Origin: Anthracocystis setariae
Taxonomy: Eukaryota; Basidiomycota; Ustilaginomycetes; Ustilaginales; Ustilaginaceae
Direction of reading: 5' to 3'
NCBI GenBank assembly: GCA_928724745.1
Contig: CAKMXJ010000002.1
Span: 1,550,001-1,614,000, forward strand
Length of the DNA: 64,000 nucleotides
A program made the translations under genes and the position numbers. The notes below the pieces were generated by a model, which was not told the origin of the DNA, did not search any database, and saw nothing but the letters and a program-made list of their open reading frames with translations. Shown piece after piece: positions 9,320 to 19,022 of this stretch. Position 1 is the stretch's first letter. The number at the start of each line of letters is the position of its first letter.

Positions 9320-11659
9320 ATGGCGACACCTCACGTGCTCTACTACTGTCCTTGCGATCAGGCTCGTTCTCAAGCGACAGCCGCAGCCGCAGCTACATCG
9401 TCATCCTCGTCTTCCAGCCAGCGCCATTCCACCTCTCTTGCTTCACCACCACCAGGCTTGCCAGCTCACTCTCCCGCCACCCGCTATGCATTCCAACCTC
9501 TAGAGTCTCTCTACTTCTGCGATGAATGCGATCAGATCAGATGTAACCGATGCGTCACGCTGGACATCTCATCCTACTTTTGTCCCAACTGTCTCTTCGA
9601 GGTACCAGGGGCCAGCGTCAAGGCGGAGAAAAATCGCTGTCCAAGAAACTGCTTCGTGTGTCCTTGCTGTCAACATACGCTTTCAGTGCTTGCCTCGGAC
9701 CTCAACGCACAAACCGTCAAAGACCTTGATCCTACCGACCCTCTTGCAAGCCAAGGCGAGCCGCCATTTTATCTTGGTTGCACTTTCTGCCGCTGGGATT
9801 CCAAATCGATCGGTCTGACGTTTGAAAAGCCTACCGGTCTCAGCCTACAACTGCAGAGGAGCGAAGACAACGCACCCGACGCACTCGAATTCGAACGACT
9901 CAAGGACCATTTTGATCCTTACCTCAAGACGCAGACCAAGGCCGCCATCACTGCAGCCTCCATCGGCACTTCCGGCTCTTCGCGTTCTCGTTCGGGATCT
10001 GCACCGAGTGGCTCTGTTGCCGCTTCAGCTTCGATTGGCCAAGGCCGCAGTACCAGAACCAACGCTGCGCGTACAGCTGCAACAGCTGCGTTGCAGTCAT
10101 CCAAACTGTTGCGCGACCTTCCTCATCTCGCCACGTCCAAACTTTCGTCTTCCAGTCGATCGAACCCGATCGAACCCGACGAATTGAAAAAGTATCGCGC
10201 GCTCAATCCTTGGCAGCCACCGCAAACATCCGATGCCCGCACAGGTGGTGTCACTCCCTCGGCGCCATCCATCGGCGTCATGGCGAAGCGTGAGAAGCAT
10301 CGCAGAGACTATATCGCTCGCGTCGAGCACGGTCCAAACCAACCTTGCGCATCCTTGGATGACAAGATCTCGTCTCTGCAGCAACGCTGGTCTTCGGTCG
10401 CCATCGCGGATCAGCCTGTGCGTGCAGCCGATCTACGACCAACAAGGGTGCCGCTCAAATCCAAACTGTCCAAGAGGTGTCCTGCTTGTCGTCACATTGT
10501 CATCAAACCCGACATCAAGGCCGACTCGACTCGATTCAAGATCAAACTCGTCGCTAGTAACTTTCTTCCCGAATTGACGATCGGCCTCGCTTCCCATCAG
10601 CCCTACCTCGACTCGCTCCGCTACCGTAAGAGCACCGCCGCTGTAGTAGGCTCGCTAAGGCGAAGACCTCAATCCACGCTAGGTCCTCATTCTACGTCCA
10701 GCATGCCCGACTCACTCGGCGCCTCTAGCATGCTACAATCCTCGGCCGACATCGATGTTGATGCGCTTGTAGCTGGCCAGACGTATAGCTACGAGCTCAC
10801 CATTACCAATCCACTCGACGATCCCGTGCAGGTCACCATGAGTTTCGTCCGCTTTGCCGATGCGGCCCAGTCGACTCGATCTACCTCTTCAAAGGGTTCT
10901 ACCGGTCGCATCGATAAGGTCAAGCCCTTTCCGGAGCCAAAGTACATCTTCGCTTCTGTTCCTCGAGATGGCGCTGCGTCCACTGATCATGACCTGCATC
11001 AGTCTGTCAGCCATCAAGTGGCCGGCCCGAAGCCAAGGCCCCAATTTGGCTGGCAGGTGTATCCGTCGGCAACCACGGTTCCTTTGAACGCCTTCAACGA
11101 AGTTTGGGAGTTGGAAGAATCGGAAGAGATGTATGCTTCGAAAACCGAGGCTGATCCCGATCGTCGCAAGGATGATGCGAATGTGCGTCAGGATTCCTGG
11201 CTTCGTCGACGCGCAGTTAAGACGGCTATTGTTCGTGATTCGGACGCGACTGGCTTGACGGACAAGTCTGAATGGGTGATCCAGGAGGAAGAGGAGGAGG
11301 AGGAGGGGGAGGAGGAGGAGGAGGAGGAGGAGGAGGAGGAGGGGGGAGGAGACGATGATGACGAGGGTGGTGGGTATGCTAGTCATGTTCAACGCCAGCC
11401 TTTTGTTCAAAAAGGTCATACCACATCGGTGTACATGGACTTGAAGATCTCGGCCAAACACCCGCCAAAAGCTGGACCATTGGAACTCGCAATGCATGTC
11501 ACCTACCGGTACACCGCCACACCGACAACAGCAGCGCAACAACTCGACTCTTCCTCGTCCAATACCGGAAAAGATTTTTCATTCTGGACTTCCATCCGCC
11601 TAGGCTCTGTCACAGATACTCAATCCAACACAGTTACTCCAGCTGCTGCCTCCAAGTAG
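9320..11659 (+). CDS. Dynactin subunit 4 (p62) homologue
   Basis: Pointed-end subunit of dynactin, the activator of the microtubule motor dynein; cytoplasmic. Intronless, about 780 residues from the first in-frame ATG (MATPHVLYYCPCDQARS). The N-terminus has the family's cysteine pattern: CPC at 10-12, then CDECDQIRCNRC, CPNC, CPRNCFVCPCC, followed later by CPACRH, all suited to zinc binding. The C-terminal half has the beta-rich p62 region (YSYELTITNPLDDPVQVTMS). A Glu/Gly-rich simple repeat encoded by GAGGAG units (11286-11370) interrupts the C-terminal region. Filament-forming smuts depend on dynein transport; that link is general knowledge, not seen here. Confidence 0.88.
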   Translation: MATPHVLYYCPCDQARSQATAAAAATSSSSSSSQRHSTSLASPPPGLPAHSPATRYAFQPLESLYFCDECDQIRCNRCVTLDISSYFCPNCLFEVPGASVKAEKNRCPRNCFVCPCCQHTLSVLASDLNAQTVKDLDPTDPLASQGEPPFYLGCTFCRWDSKSIGLTFEKPTGLSLQLQRSEDNAPDALEFERLKDHFDPYLKTQTKAAITAASIGTSGSSRSRSGSAPSGSVAASASIGQGRSTRTNAARTAATAALQSSKLLRDLPHLATSKLSSSSRSNPIEPDELKKYRALNPWQPPQTSDARTGGVTPSAPSIGVMAKREKHRRDYIARVEHGPNQPCASLDDKISSLQQRWSSVAIADQPVRAADLRPTRVPLKSKLSKRCPACRHIVIKPDIKADSTRFKIKLVASNFLPELTIGLASHQPYLDSLRYRKSTAAVVGSLRRRPQSTLGPHSTSSMPDSLGASSMLQSSADIDVDALVAGQTYSYELTITNPLDDPVQVTMSFVRFADAAQSTRSTSSKGSTGRIDKVKPFPEPKYIFASVPRDGAASTDHDLHQSVSHQVAGPKPRPQFGWQVYPSATTVPLNAFNEVWELEESEEMYASKTEADPDRRKDDANVRQDSWLRRRAVKTAIVRDSDATGLTDKSEWVIQEEEEEEEGEEEEEEEEEEEGGGDDDDEGGGYASHVQRQPFVQKGHTTSVYMDLKISAKHPPKAGPLELAMHVTYRYTATPTTAAQQLDSSSSNTGKDFSFWTSIRLGSVTDTQSNTVTPAAASK

Positions 11660-11923
11660 CCCGCTGCGAAATCGGCGGTTGTACCTTTCGTCTCAATCAA
11701 ATTTATACCCGCCGTACACTCGTTTTATACTTCTCATCTCCGTGCCATTGATTCCGTCTGGAAGGGTGGCAGATTGCAGGCAACATCCCAACACAAGGCA
11801 ACAAAGTCCAATTTGCACGCTGGCACAGTCCATTCTTGCTCCCAACATCGAGGAAGGAGTCGCCGATGTGAAGCAGCCATACTAGAATACAAATGGAAAA
11901 AGATTAAAATGGCTAAAGCCGAT

Positions 11924-14900
11924 TCATGTTGTTGTGGCCGGCGAAGGACGGAATCGTGTGGATTTCTTGCGTCGAGCTTGAAAACTGATGCATTGTTCGT
12001 CGCTGTCTTCATCCTCTTCCTGCATGTCCGACACGAGCGCTGAAGGGGGTTGGGCTTGCTTTGCTAAGCCAGGTTCGTCTGTCGACGCGGCTGTTGCATC
12101 TTCGTCCGCGTCCGCAAATTGCGACTCTTCCGCCGCATAGCCAATGTCGGCAGGCTCTTTCAAAGGAATCGTTGCAGTGTCCTTTGTCGCTGGATCTTCC
12201 AAGGTAGGAGGATGTGCACCTTCCACATCCGAGCGTGTCGCTTGCGTTTCAGCCGCCGAAAGCGCTTGAGATGACTCTTCTGAGCCGTGCTGCCGATGAG
12301 AAGCGGAACGAGATACGCTGCCCGAACTGATCGGCGTAGCATCGTCAACAGACGCGGATACAATGGCTGCACCAGGGTTCACGTGGAGTTCCGTCAATTC
12401 TGCTTTCCGAAGCGCATCAGCTTCGCTTGATAGCGTGGCGTCCATGGCAAACGTCTGACATGCAGGTGCCGCAGTGTCCAAGTCGACATTGGCAGCGCCG
12501 TTCAGGCCATCACGCACGGCGAATCCAGCTTCATCTCCCTTGCCTGCAGATCCACTGGGCTGGCTGGTGCTGACTTCGGTGGCGGCTGTGAGGGCACTCT
12601 CACCAGGCTGCTTCAAAGCATCGGGAGGTGTCAGTATGTGCTGATAGGGCGGCTTGAACACATTGTATCCACCCTCGACGGAGGGTGTCAGGACGCCATG
12701 GGAGCTATCGCTAGCGCTCGATCCTTTATGCGCGTAAGACTCTGGAAGGTAAGCTTGTCCGCCATCGTCCATGCCGTCTTCACCGCGAACCGTCCAGCCG
12801 TGACCCGAGTTGACCAGCATAGGGCCGGTCCCAAGGATGCCTGCGCCGTGAATGTCATCGGACAAGTCGTCGTCGGAGAACTCGACCTCGAGATCGACAT
12901 CGTCGTTGTCCGTGTCGATGCTGTCCAAAAGCATCGGGGCATGTCGGCGGCGTCCAAAGGCATCAAAGGCAAACGCCTGGCTTGAGTCGGCGTTGGAAAG
13001 GGGCGAAGATGGCTGGCTCAGTGCGCCGAAGGCACTTCGGGCAATGCTGGCGCTTTCTACGGGCTCGCTGAGCAGCTCTGTAGACAGTGTGGGACCACCC
13101 GTGACAGCACTGCTGCTGTTGCTGCCGAGAACAGGGGCGCTGACGGGCGTGCCCGAGTCTGCACGGGTACCGGCCTGTTGAACTGCGCCGACAGTATCGA
13201 TCGATAGCGGATTCCTGGCCTGCTCAGCGTCAGCATGCGGCCTGACGCTGCTCGTCGTGCTGAGAGTGCTGCCGCTGCGTTGAGGCCGACTGCTACCGAT
13301 GCTGGAGGACAAAGCAGGAGCTTCTCGTGAGCTGCGTGTGCTCGGTCGAGAGGAGCTGCGACGATCTTCGGCCGTCATCATCCAGCTACCACGAAGGAAA
13401 TCACCGAGACGATGCCGGCCTGAGACACGCGACGTTTGCGAAATGCTCCGAGAAGAAGATCTGCCTTCGGAGTCGACAGATCGTCGATGCGAGGCCGCTT
13501 GCTGAGGATGGGCGTCATGGCTGCCAGATCCTTGCCGGCTAGCCATGCGGTGAAGGGACTGGATCCGTGGGGACGACGAGGCTGCCGAGGCAGCGCTGAC
13601 GCGGCGTGCTGCTGACCCGTGCGTGTCTGAAGAGATGCGCTGCGGAATTTCAGGTCCAGCATCTGGACGAAGTCCGGCACTGCTGGCGGACTGGACAGAG
13701 GCCCTTCGTTGGCCCGCCAGGCTAGGTGGCTTCATCTTTTCATCTTCGAGACCCGTGACGAGCACAGGCGGAGGTAGGACGGGCGAGAAGGCAGAGCCTC
13801 GTTTGTCCGCGGCGGCTAAGCTCTCCTCAAAAGTACGCGGCAGCGTCTGGTGTGCGAATGGAGTCTGAGTTGCGCTCGACTTGCTGGCTGACTCAGAGCC
13901 TTTCATTTGCGGCGACCCTGACGCGATCGAGTCGGTTTCGTCATTGCGATGCGCGCTGGTGAGGGCACGAAGAGAGGCAGCCCCGTCACGACGACCGACC
14001 GAGTTGGTGCTTTTCTGGCGCGTGAAGAACATGTGACCTTTGAGCGGAGTCCGTGGTGTGCGTACCGACGAAGTGGATGGGCCCGACAAGCTTGAGGAGT
14101 CGAGGGGCGTAGCTGGTGTGGAGGATGCCATGTCCATAAATCGACTATGATGTGGCGAGCTTGCTCCAGAGTCAGTATGTCCGTGAACCGAAGAGGTGGC
14201 CGACGATTGGTTGATTGATCTGCTTCTTCGACGACCTCCGGCGAACGAATCCAGGAGCTTGGACTGCCACCTCTTCACGCGCTGCTTGAGCTTAGAGAAT
14301 CCTGTGAGGGCATCTTCGACATCCGCGTGAGAGATTTCGACAAAGGGCATGTGATGAGGATCTGTCTCGGAAAGCCATGCGGGCGCATCCTTCAAGCCGC
14401 GTGTGATCCACGGATGTTTCTTGACTTCTTCGAGAGTGACGCGTTTTGCTGGATCCTTTTCTAGCAGGCGATCCAGCAAGTCACGTAGCTGCCTTGCGTC
14501 TTCGTCCAAAGTTTCGGGGTCGGCATCCGGGCAGAGCTCAGAAGGGCTTTGAGGTTGAGCGTCGGCCTCCTCGTCCGTCCATTGTGAATGGGAACGCCAT
14601 CTGGGCTTCCTAGGTCCTACACGGACACGGTCTGAGCCCATGAAAGCGGGGATGGAATAGTCGGTGTTTGGGATGACAGCAAACAAAGCGAATTCGGACT
14701 CGGCGGTGAAGGGCGTAGTGCCGAACAAAAGGCAGTAGAGGGTGACACCTAGGGCCCATACGTCGATCGCTTTTGTTACCTTTGGCCGCGAAGCTGGAGG
14801 TGCTGATGGGCCGTCTACAGCGTCTGTCATTGTAGTTGTGTTGCCTGTGCCGTTGGGATTGATGGATGGTGAGGTTGAAAAAGAAGACATGCAGAGCTCG

Positions 14901-16687
14901 GGCGCAAAAAAGGCAGGACTGCCGGCGGTTTTGGCCAACTCACGATCGTCGGCGAGACTTGAATCGGATGTCGATGCAGTATGCGAACCGAGTTTGCTGT
15001 GGGTAGCGTACGCTGCTGCTGCTGCTGCTGCTGCTTGGTCGTTGGCGATCATCATGGCATAGCTGAAGTGAGACACGCCAAAATCCGAAATTTTGACCCG
15101 ATGATCCTTGTCCCAAAGCAAGTTGGCAGGCTTGATGTCGCGATGGATGATTCCTTGGTAATGAAGGTATTCGAGGCCACAGACGACGTCGCGAAGGATG
15201 CTCCTTGCTTCGTTTACGCTGAGAGTGGGATTTCCTTGATCGTCCTTCCACGCGACTTCGCCACCTTCCATGTATTCGAGCACCATAAAGATTTTCTTGC
15301 TCTGGGGATCATCGATGACCTCTTTGAGCTGGACCACGTTATCGTGGCTGCATTTCTTCATGATGGCGATTTCGCGTCGCACCTTTTGATTTGTTGTCCA
15401 GAGAAGAGCTTTGCGGGCCTTCTCGCGTTCCTTTTCGCGGCGACGGTCTGCATCGGTTTCCGAATGGCCCCTTCGAGTGTGGAGACCGAGGGCAGAGCCG
15501 GATGGCGAGCGTGGAGGGTTGGGCAAGGGAGCAAACTGCATCGAAGATGTGCTTGATACACCGTGTACAGTTGTAGAAGCCGATGCGGTGTCTTCGGCGG
15601 GGGAAGCCTCGCCCGGTAGGGCGGAACTGGTGTTTTCGGTGCTCTGTACTTGCTCTGATGCTTGGCTTTCGGGCGGCGGACGATCAAAGCCTGCACTGGA
15701 AATTCTGAGGTCTTTGTTTCGGGTGTTTCGATTCAAGAGACCGAGCCCAGCCCCTAATCGTTTGCGAGCCTCCCTCTCTACGATCTTGACGGCCACACGT
15801 TCGCCGGTTTCGAGGTCTCGTGCTAAGCGGACTTTACCGTGAACTCCACGACCCAGCTCGCCTTCGATCAAGTACTGGTTAACCATGCGTCGGCCGCTGG
15901 TGTGTGTCTGAATGTCGAGACGATGCGTCTCGAGCACGTGCGGCGCGCGATTGGAGCGCTGTGATCCGTAGTGTTTTGGTGACGAGTAACCCGAGTTGGG
16001 AGGAGAGTTGTTGGCGCTGGTACTGGCGGATGCTGCCTGACTCTGCTGTGGAAGGGGCAGTGTTGACGATCGCGTCGCTAAAGTGGCAGTTGCGCTTTGA
16101 AGCTGCTGATGCAGGTGCTGGTTGAGTAGTTGCTGCTGAATCTGATGAGCGTAGGCGTGGAGCTCGTTGACAGCTAAACGTACCGGACTAGAGGTACCCG
16201 AGACGATGGAAGGCGAGGCAGAGTCTGAATGGCTAGTTTCGGCTTGCATGTTGAGTAGGCTAGCCGAAGGTTGGCGCTGCGGAAACGATGGGACTGTCGA
16301 ATGAGTGCCAGGTGCAATCAAGACGGGCTGAGCATACTCTTTCGTGTCGGAAGGCATGGAAGGGGAGCTGAACAGCTGAGCTGAAGGAAGAGCGGGATCT
16401 GCATGGTGCGTCAAGGCGGCAGGTGCATCAGAAGCAGAATGGCTGGCGGGGTCGGCCAGCACCTGTCCGGCCATTGCTAAGCTGAGGGCTGGAAAGGTGG
16501 GACTAGACGGCAAAGTACTGCTACGCATCATGCTACTTGATGGTAGGTGAGTATCAGCATGGGATCCAGAATGAACATCTGGCTGGTGGTGAGGGACCAC
16601 AGCGCCGTTGAGGGTGGCATCAGATTCCTTGGTCGACACGGTTGTTGGGGCATCGACGACGCGCTGTTCTGTGGCTTGAGTTGACAT
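11924..16687 (-). CDS. Large CaMKK/Ssp1-type serine/threonine kinase
   Basis: Probable upstream kinase of the Ssp1/Elm1/Sak1/CaMKK group, which phosphorylates AMPK/SNF1-type kinases. Intronless, 1587 residues. The catalytic domain spans about residues 275-765: GELGRGVHGKVRLA, catalytic Lys 301 in VAVKIVE, HRDIKPANLLW with Asp 517, DFGVSHFS, activation segment TAGSPAFFAPELC, and KHPWITRGL. The HGKVRLA loop, VVQLKEVIDDP and GGEVAWKD are typical of this group. Two insertions are visible: about 100 Ser/Pro-rich residues between Lys 301 and helix C, and one with an Ala run (GCT repeat near 15010-15035) between DFG and the activation segment. Roughly 800 C-terminal residues are Ser-rich and unstructured. 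Start at 16687 (MSTQATEQRV) is the first ATG. Confidence 0.88.
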   Translation of the reverse strand: MSTQATEQRVVDAPTTVSTKESDATLNGAVVPHHQPDVHSGSHADTHLPSSSMMRSSTLPSSPTFPALSLAMAGQVLADPASHSASDAPAALTHHADPALPSAQLFSSPSMPSDTKEYAQPVLIAPGTHSTVPSFPQRQPSASLLNMQAETSHSDSASPSIVSGTSSPVRLAVNELHAYAHQIQQQLLNQHLHQQLQSATATLATRSSTLPLPQQSQAASASTSANNSPPNSGYSSPKHYGSQRSNRAPHVLETHRLDIQTHTSGRRMVNQYLIEGELGRGVHGKVRLARDLETGERVAVKIVEREARKRLGAGLGLLNRNTRNKDLRISSAGFDRPPPESQASEQVQSTENTSSALPGEASPAEDTASASTTVHGVSSTSSMQFAPLPNPPRSPSGSALGLHTRRGHSETDADRRREKEREKARKALLWTTNQKVRREIAIMKKCSHDNVVQLKEVIDDPQSKKIFMVLEYMEGGEVAWKDDQGNPTLSVNEARSILRDVVCGLEYLHYQGIIHRDIKPANLLWDKDHRVKISDFGVSHFSYAMMIANDQAAAAAAAAYATHSKLGSHTASTSDSSLADDRELAKTAGSPAFFAPELCMSSFSTSPSINPNGTGNTTTMTDAVDGPSAPPASRPKVTKAIDVWALGVTLYCLLFGTTPFTAESEFALFAVIPNTDYSIPAFMGSDRVRVGPRKPRWRSHSQWTDEEADAQPQSPSELCPDADPETLDEDARQLRDLLDRLLEKDPAKRVTLEEVKKHPWITRGLKDAPAWLSETDPHHMPFVEISHADVEDALTGFSKLKQRVKRWQSKLLDSFAGGRRRSRSINQSSATSSVHGHTDSGASSPHHSRFMDMASSTPATPLDSSSLSGPSTSSVRTPRTPLKGHMFFTRQKSTNSVGRRDGAASLRALTSAHRNDETDSIASGSPQMKGSESASKSSATQTPFAHQTLPRTFEESLAAADKRGSAFSPVLPPPVLVTGLEDEKMKPPSLAGQRRASVQSASSAGLRPDAGPEIPQRISSDTHGSAARRVSAASAASSSPRIQSLHRMASRQGSGSHDAHPQQAASHRRSVDSEGRSSSRSISQTSRVSGRHRLGDFLRGSWMMTAEDRRSSSRPSTRSSREAPALSSSIGSSRPQRSGSTLSTTSSVRPHADAEQARNPLSIDTVGAVQQAGTRADSGTPVSAPVLGSNSSSAVTGGPTLSTELLSEPVESASIARSAFGALSQPSSPLSNADSSQAFAFDAFGRRRHAPMLLDSIDTDNDDVDLEVEFSDDDLSDDIHGAGILGTGPMLVNSGHGWTVRGEDGMDDGGQAYLPESYAHKGSSASDSSHGVLTPSVEGGYNVFKPPYQHILTPPDALKQPGESALTAATEVSTSQPSGSAGKGDEAGFAVRDGLNGAANVDLDTAAPACQTFAMDATLSSEADALRKAELTELHVNPGAAIVSASVDDATPISSGSVSRSASHRQHGSEESSQALSAAETQATRSDVEGAHPPTLEDPATKDTATIPLKEPADIGYAAEESQFADADEDATAASTDEPGLAKQAQPPSALVSDMQEEDEDSDEQCISFQARRKKSTRFRPSPATTT

Positions 16688-17100
16688 AGCGACGGATCGC
16701 TTTGACACCGATGGATGATGCTGATGTTGTGATAGTCCCGGAGACCTGATGCGCAGAGGCGGACAGAGCTACGGAGTTGTGACACGGTTCAACGTAGCAG
16801 CTGCATTATGATTGCGGACAGGTATTGATGAAAGCGAGGTGGCGAGACGTCGAGGAGGCGAGCCAGCGATGGTGAGGTGCGATGTTGCCGTTGCCCGATT
16901 GAAGGATAGTTGCAGGAAAGGATGCAGGTGTCGGGCTTATGTGCAGTGGAGAAAGAGTTGAAGACGAGGTGACAAGGGGATGAACGATGGCCAGAGTAGC
17001 GGTAAAGTCGTGATCGAGTTTCCGATGAGTGGTAGTTGAGAGTGACCAGGATTATATCGACGAGCCAGACGATGTGATCTGAGTGAATCGTATCGGTTTG

Positions 17101-17190
17101 AAAAGGCAAGATCGAAGACGAAGAGCAAAGAACGAAGAGCAAAGAGTGAAGAGCAAAGAGTATATTGAGTACTGAGTATTGAGTATCGAG
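17101..17190. repeat. Imperfect GAAGAGCAAAGA / TGAGTA tandem repeats
   Basis: Several copies of a unit close to GAAGAGCAAAGAGT run from about 17112 to 17160, followed by TGAGTA-type hexamer copies to about 17190. The copies differ by single bases, so it is an ageing tandem array just upstream of the palindrome cluster. Confidence 0.7.
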
Positions 17191-17241
17191 TGCATCCACG
17201 ATACTGAACCGGTGCGGATCGAGATCGAAATCCAGTCACAG

Positions 17242-17269
17242 GTACAGTACTGTACTGTACAGTACAGTA
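17242..17269. repeat. Nested GTAC/ACTGTA palindrome cluster
   Basis: Contains the perfect 14-bp palindrome GTACAGTACTGTAC (17242-17255) and an overlapping perfect 18-bp palindrome (17250-17267, half-site CTGTACTGT). It could form a cruciform or bind a dimeric regulator. No known factor is assigned. Confidence 0.8.
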
Positions 17270-17756
17270 GTGCACAGAGAGGGGGCGCAGCTGCAGGTGG
17301 GCAAAAATCCGTCTCGACACGCGCAACCGAGAAAATGAGCGAGACGTGAGTGGAAAAGTGACAGCCGAGATTCAGCGTGACTGTTGCAAATACCGTAGCA
17401 GAATCCAGTACAATACAGTAAAAAGTGAGAGTGTCGTATTTGCCGCTGTTCGGCTGTTCCGCTGTTTCGCTGCAGAGCTGCAGAGGCTGCAAGCCACGCA
17501 GCAACGGATGTTCGAGATGCGACACAGCGTGGCTAGCTTGCGTTGCTGCTGCATATTTTTATCGTTATATTTAATTAATACGCTACTACCTCTGTACACT
17601 TGTTGTTCCCGGTTAGATTGCTCAGTCGGGCTCAACTGCTTGCACGCTTTCTTTAATCTTGAATGGCGCGTGCAATACGATACGGTGCAGTAGCAAGACG
17701 CTTTGCAATGTGATTGAGACCTTTGGTTTCTGTTGCTGCTACCAGGATCATGGACG

Positions 17757-17773
17757 GTACAGTCACACTGTAC
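17757..17773. promoter_or_regulatory. 17-bp dyad GTACAGT-CAC-ACTGTAC
   Basis: Perfect 7-bp inverted repeats around a CAC spacer. The 15-bp core TACAGTCACACTGTA recurs exactly at 41903-41917 in another divergent promoter, which is unlikely by chance for this length. Candidate binding site for a dimeric protein. Confidence 0.5.
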
Positions 17774-19022
17774 AGAGTAGCATTTGTGAATCACATCGGT
17801 CAGGCTGTGCGGTTCGGATGACGCCGTTGACGGTGGGGAAGAAAGTCAGCGCCAAGAAGCGCTACAACAGTAAGTCTAGGTCAGTTGCAACTCAGGCTTT
17901 GTTGCTATCATGCCTGCTATATAAAATGATGTGTTCCAAAGGACAGTGCTGTATACAGTAGTAGAAGGCGTACACCGTTTCGTGCTCATGTTATAGAATT
18001 GGCCAAGAGTGGACCGACCCAACAAAGCAGCAAAAAAGCGTTCCGGACCAGCTGCTCCTGGCTGGAGCCAAGATTGTTTCGAACACCTTCGATAGCATCC
18101 ATCAACACGCAACGCAAGGAAAGAGCCCAAGTATAGAGCCCAAGTATAGCCAACTGCGAGTCGCGAATCGGTTGCAGCTAGCTGCTACGCTCGGCTAGAC
18201 CGACATCCTGAGACATTCGAATCGAGCCGGCTCCAATTTCGCACTACTACTACTATACTACTACTACTCTTGATTCTTTGTCTCGCTGTTACCCGTCTCG
18301 GATGGTACAGTATTGTAGAGTTGCACACCGTTGCATTGCGCCGACATGGCCACCATACGTTAGCGCGCTTCGGACTTAACTCCCGATCTTGCCGTGCAGC
18401 CGTTCCGATCAAAATCTTTTTGCTGCCGGCTGCTTGCACCGACAAGTGTACCGTAGCACGCCTAGACAATTTGGCTGCACTGACTGACCTGTGGTGAATC
18501 TTGGCCGCCCCTTGCTCTCTTGACACTGAGCCAAACGACATCCTTTGGCGGTTTCAATATCTCGCTCGATACATGGGTTTCGCCATCGCGCAACGCAGAA
18601 TGAACAGCATATCGACCGCTACGCCAACAATCTGAAAGGGTCTCCTGCGCAACACGTACTCATTCAGCTCTAGCCATCGGAAGCATACGAAAGCCATGCT
18701 TTGTCAGAAACGGTCCGTCCGGGTAGCAAACTCGGGAATCGGAATTGGATTTTGTGAGCTTTTTCGCCAATTTTTTCGAAAATTTCCCGGAAGGTACGCT
18801 GTAACTCTGTCACCGTTTTGCTGCCACTCACTGAGGGCCTCCACCCAAACACGAAAGGCGAACTACAGTAAAAATTAAAGGGTTCAGCACCGCTCAACCT
18901 CACCGAGCTTCTTGCAATACCCATCCACCGTCTCACCTTTGCATCTACGCACAACATAGATCACACCTTAATCTTGGAGAACAGCACTCAACGTATCATC
19001 CCTACTGGAATTGGAGCCCATC

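Larger units (their letters stand above)
16688..19022. promoter_or_regulatory. Long divergent intergenic region with ACTGTA dyads
   Basis: 2.3 kb between the kinase and CYC3 starts, the longest spacer in the window. No convincing coding region. It contains purine-rich imperfect tandem repeats (17101-17190), a nest of GTAC/ACTGTA palindromes (17242-17269), a dyad at 17757-17773, and an AT-rich patch TTATATTTAATTAATA near 17563-17580. Such a long spacer suggests complex regulation of one or both flanking genes (inference). Confidence 0.5.
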
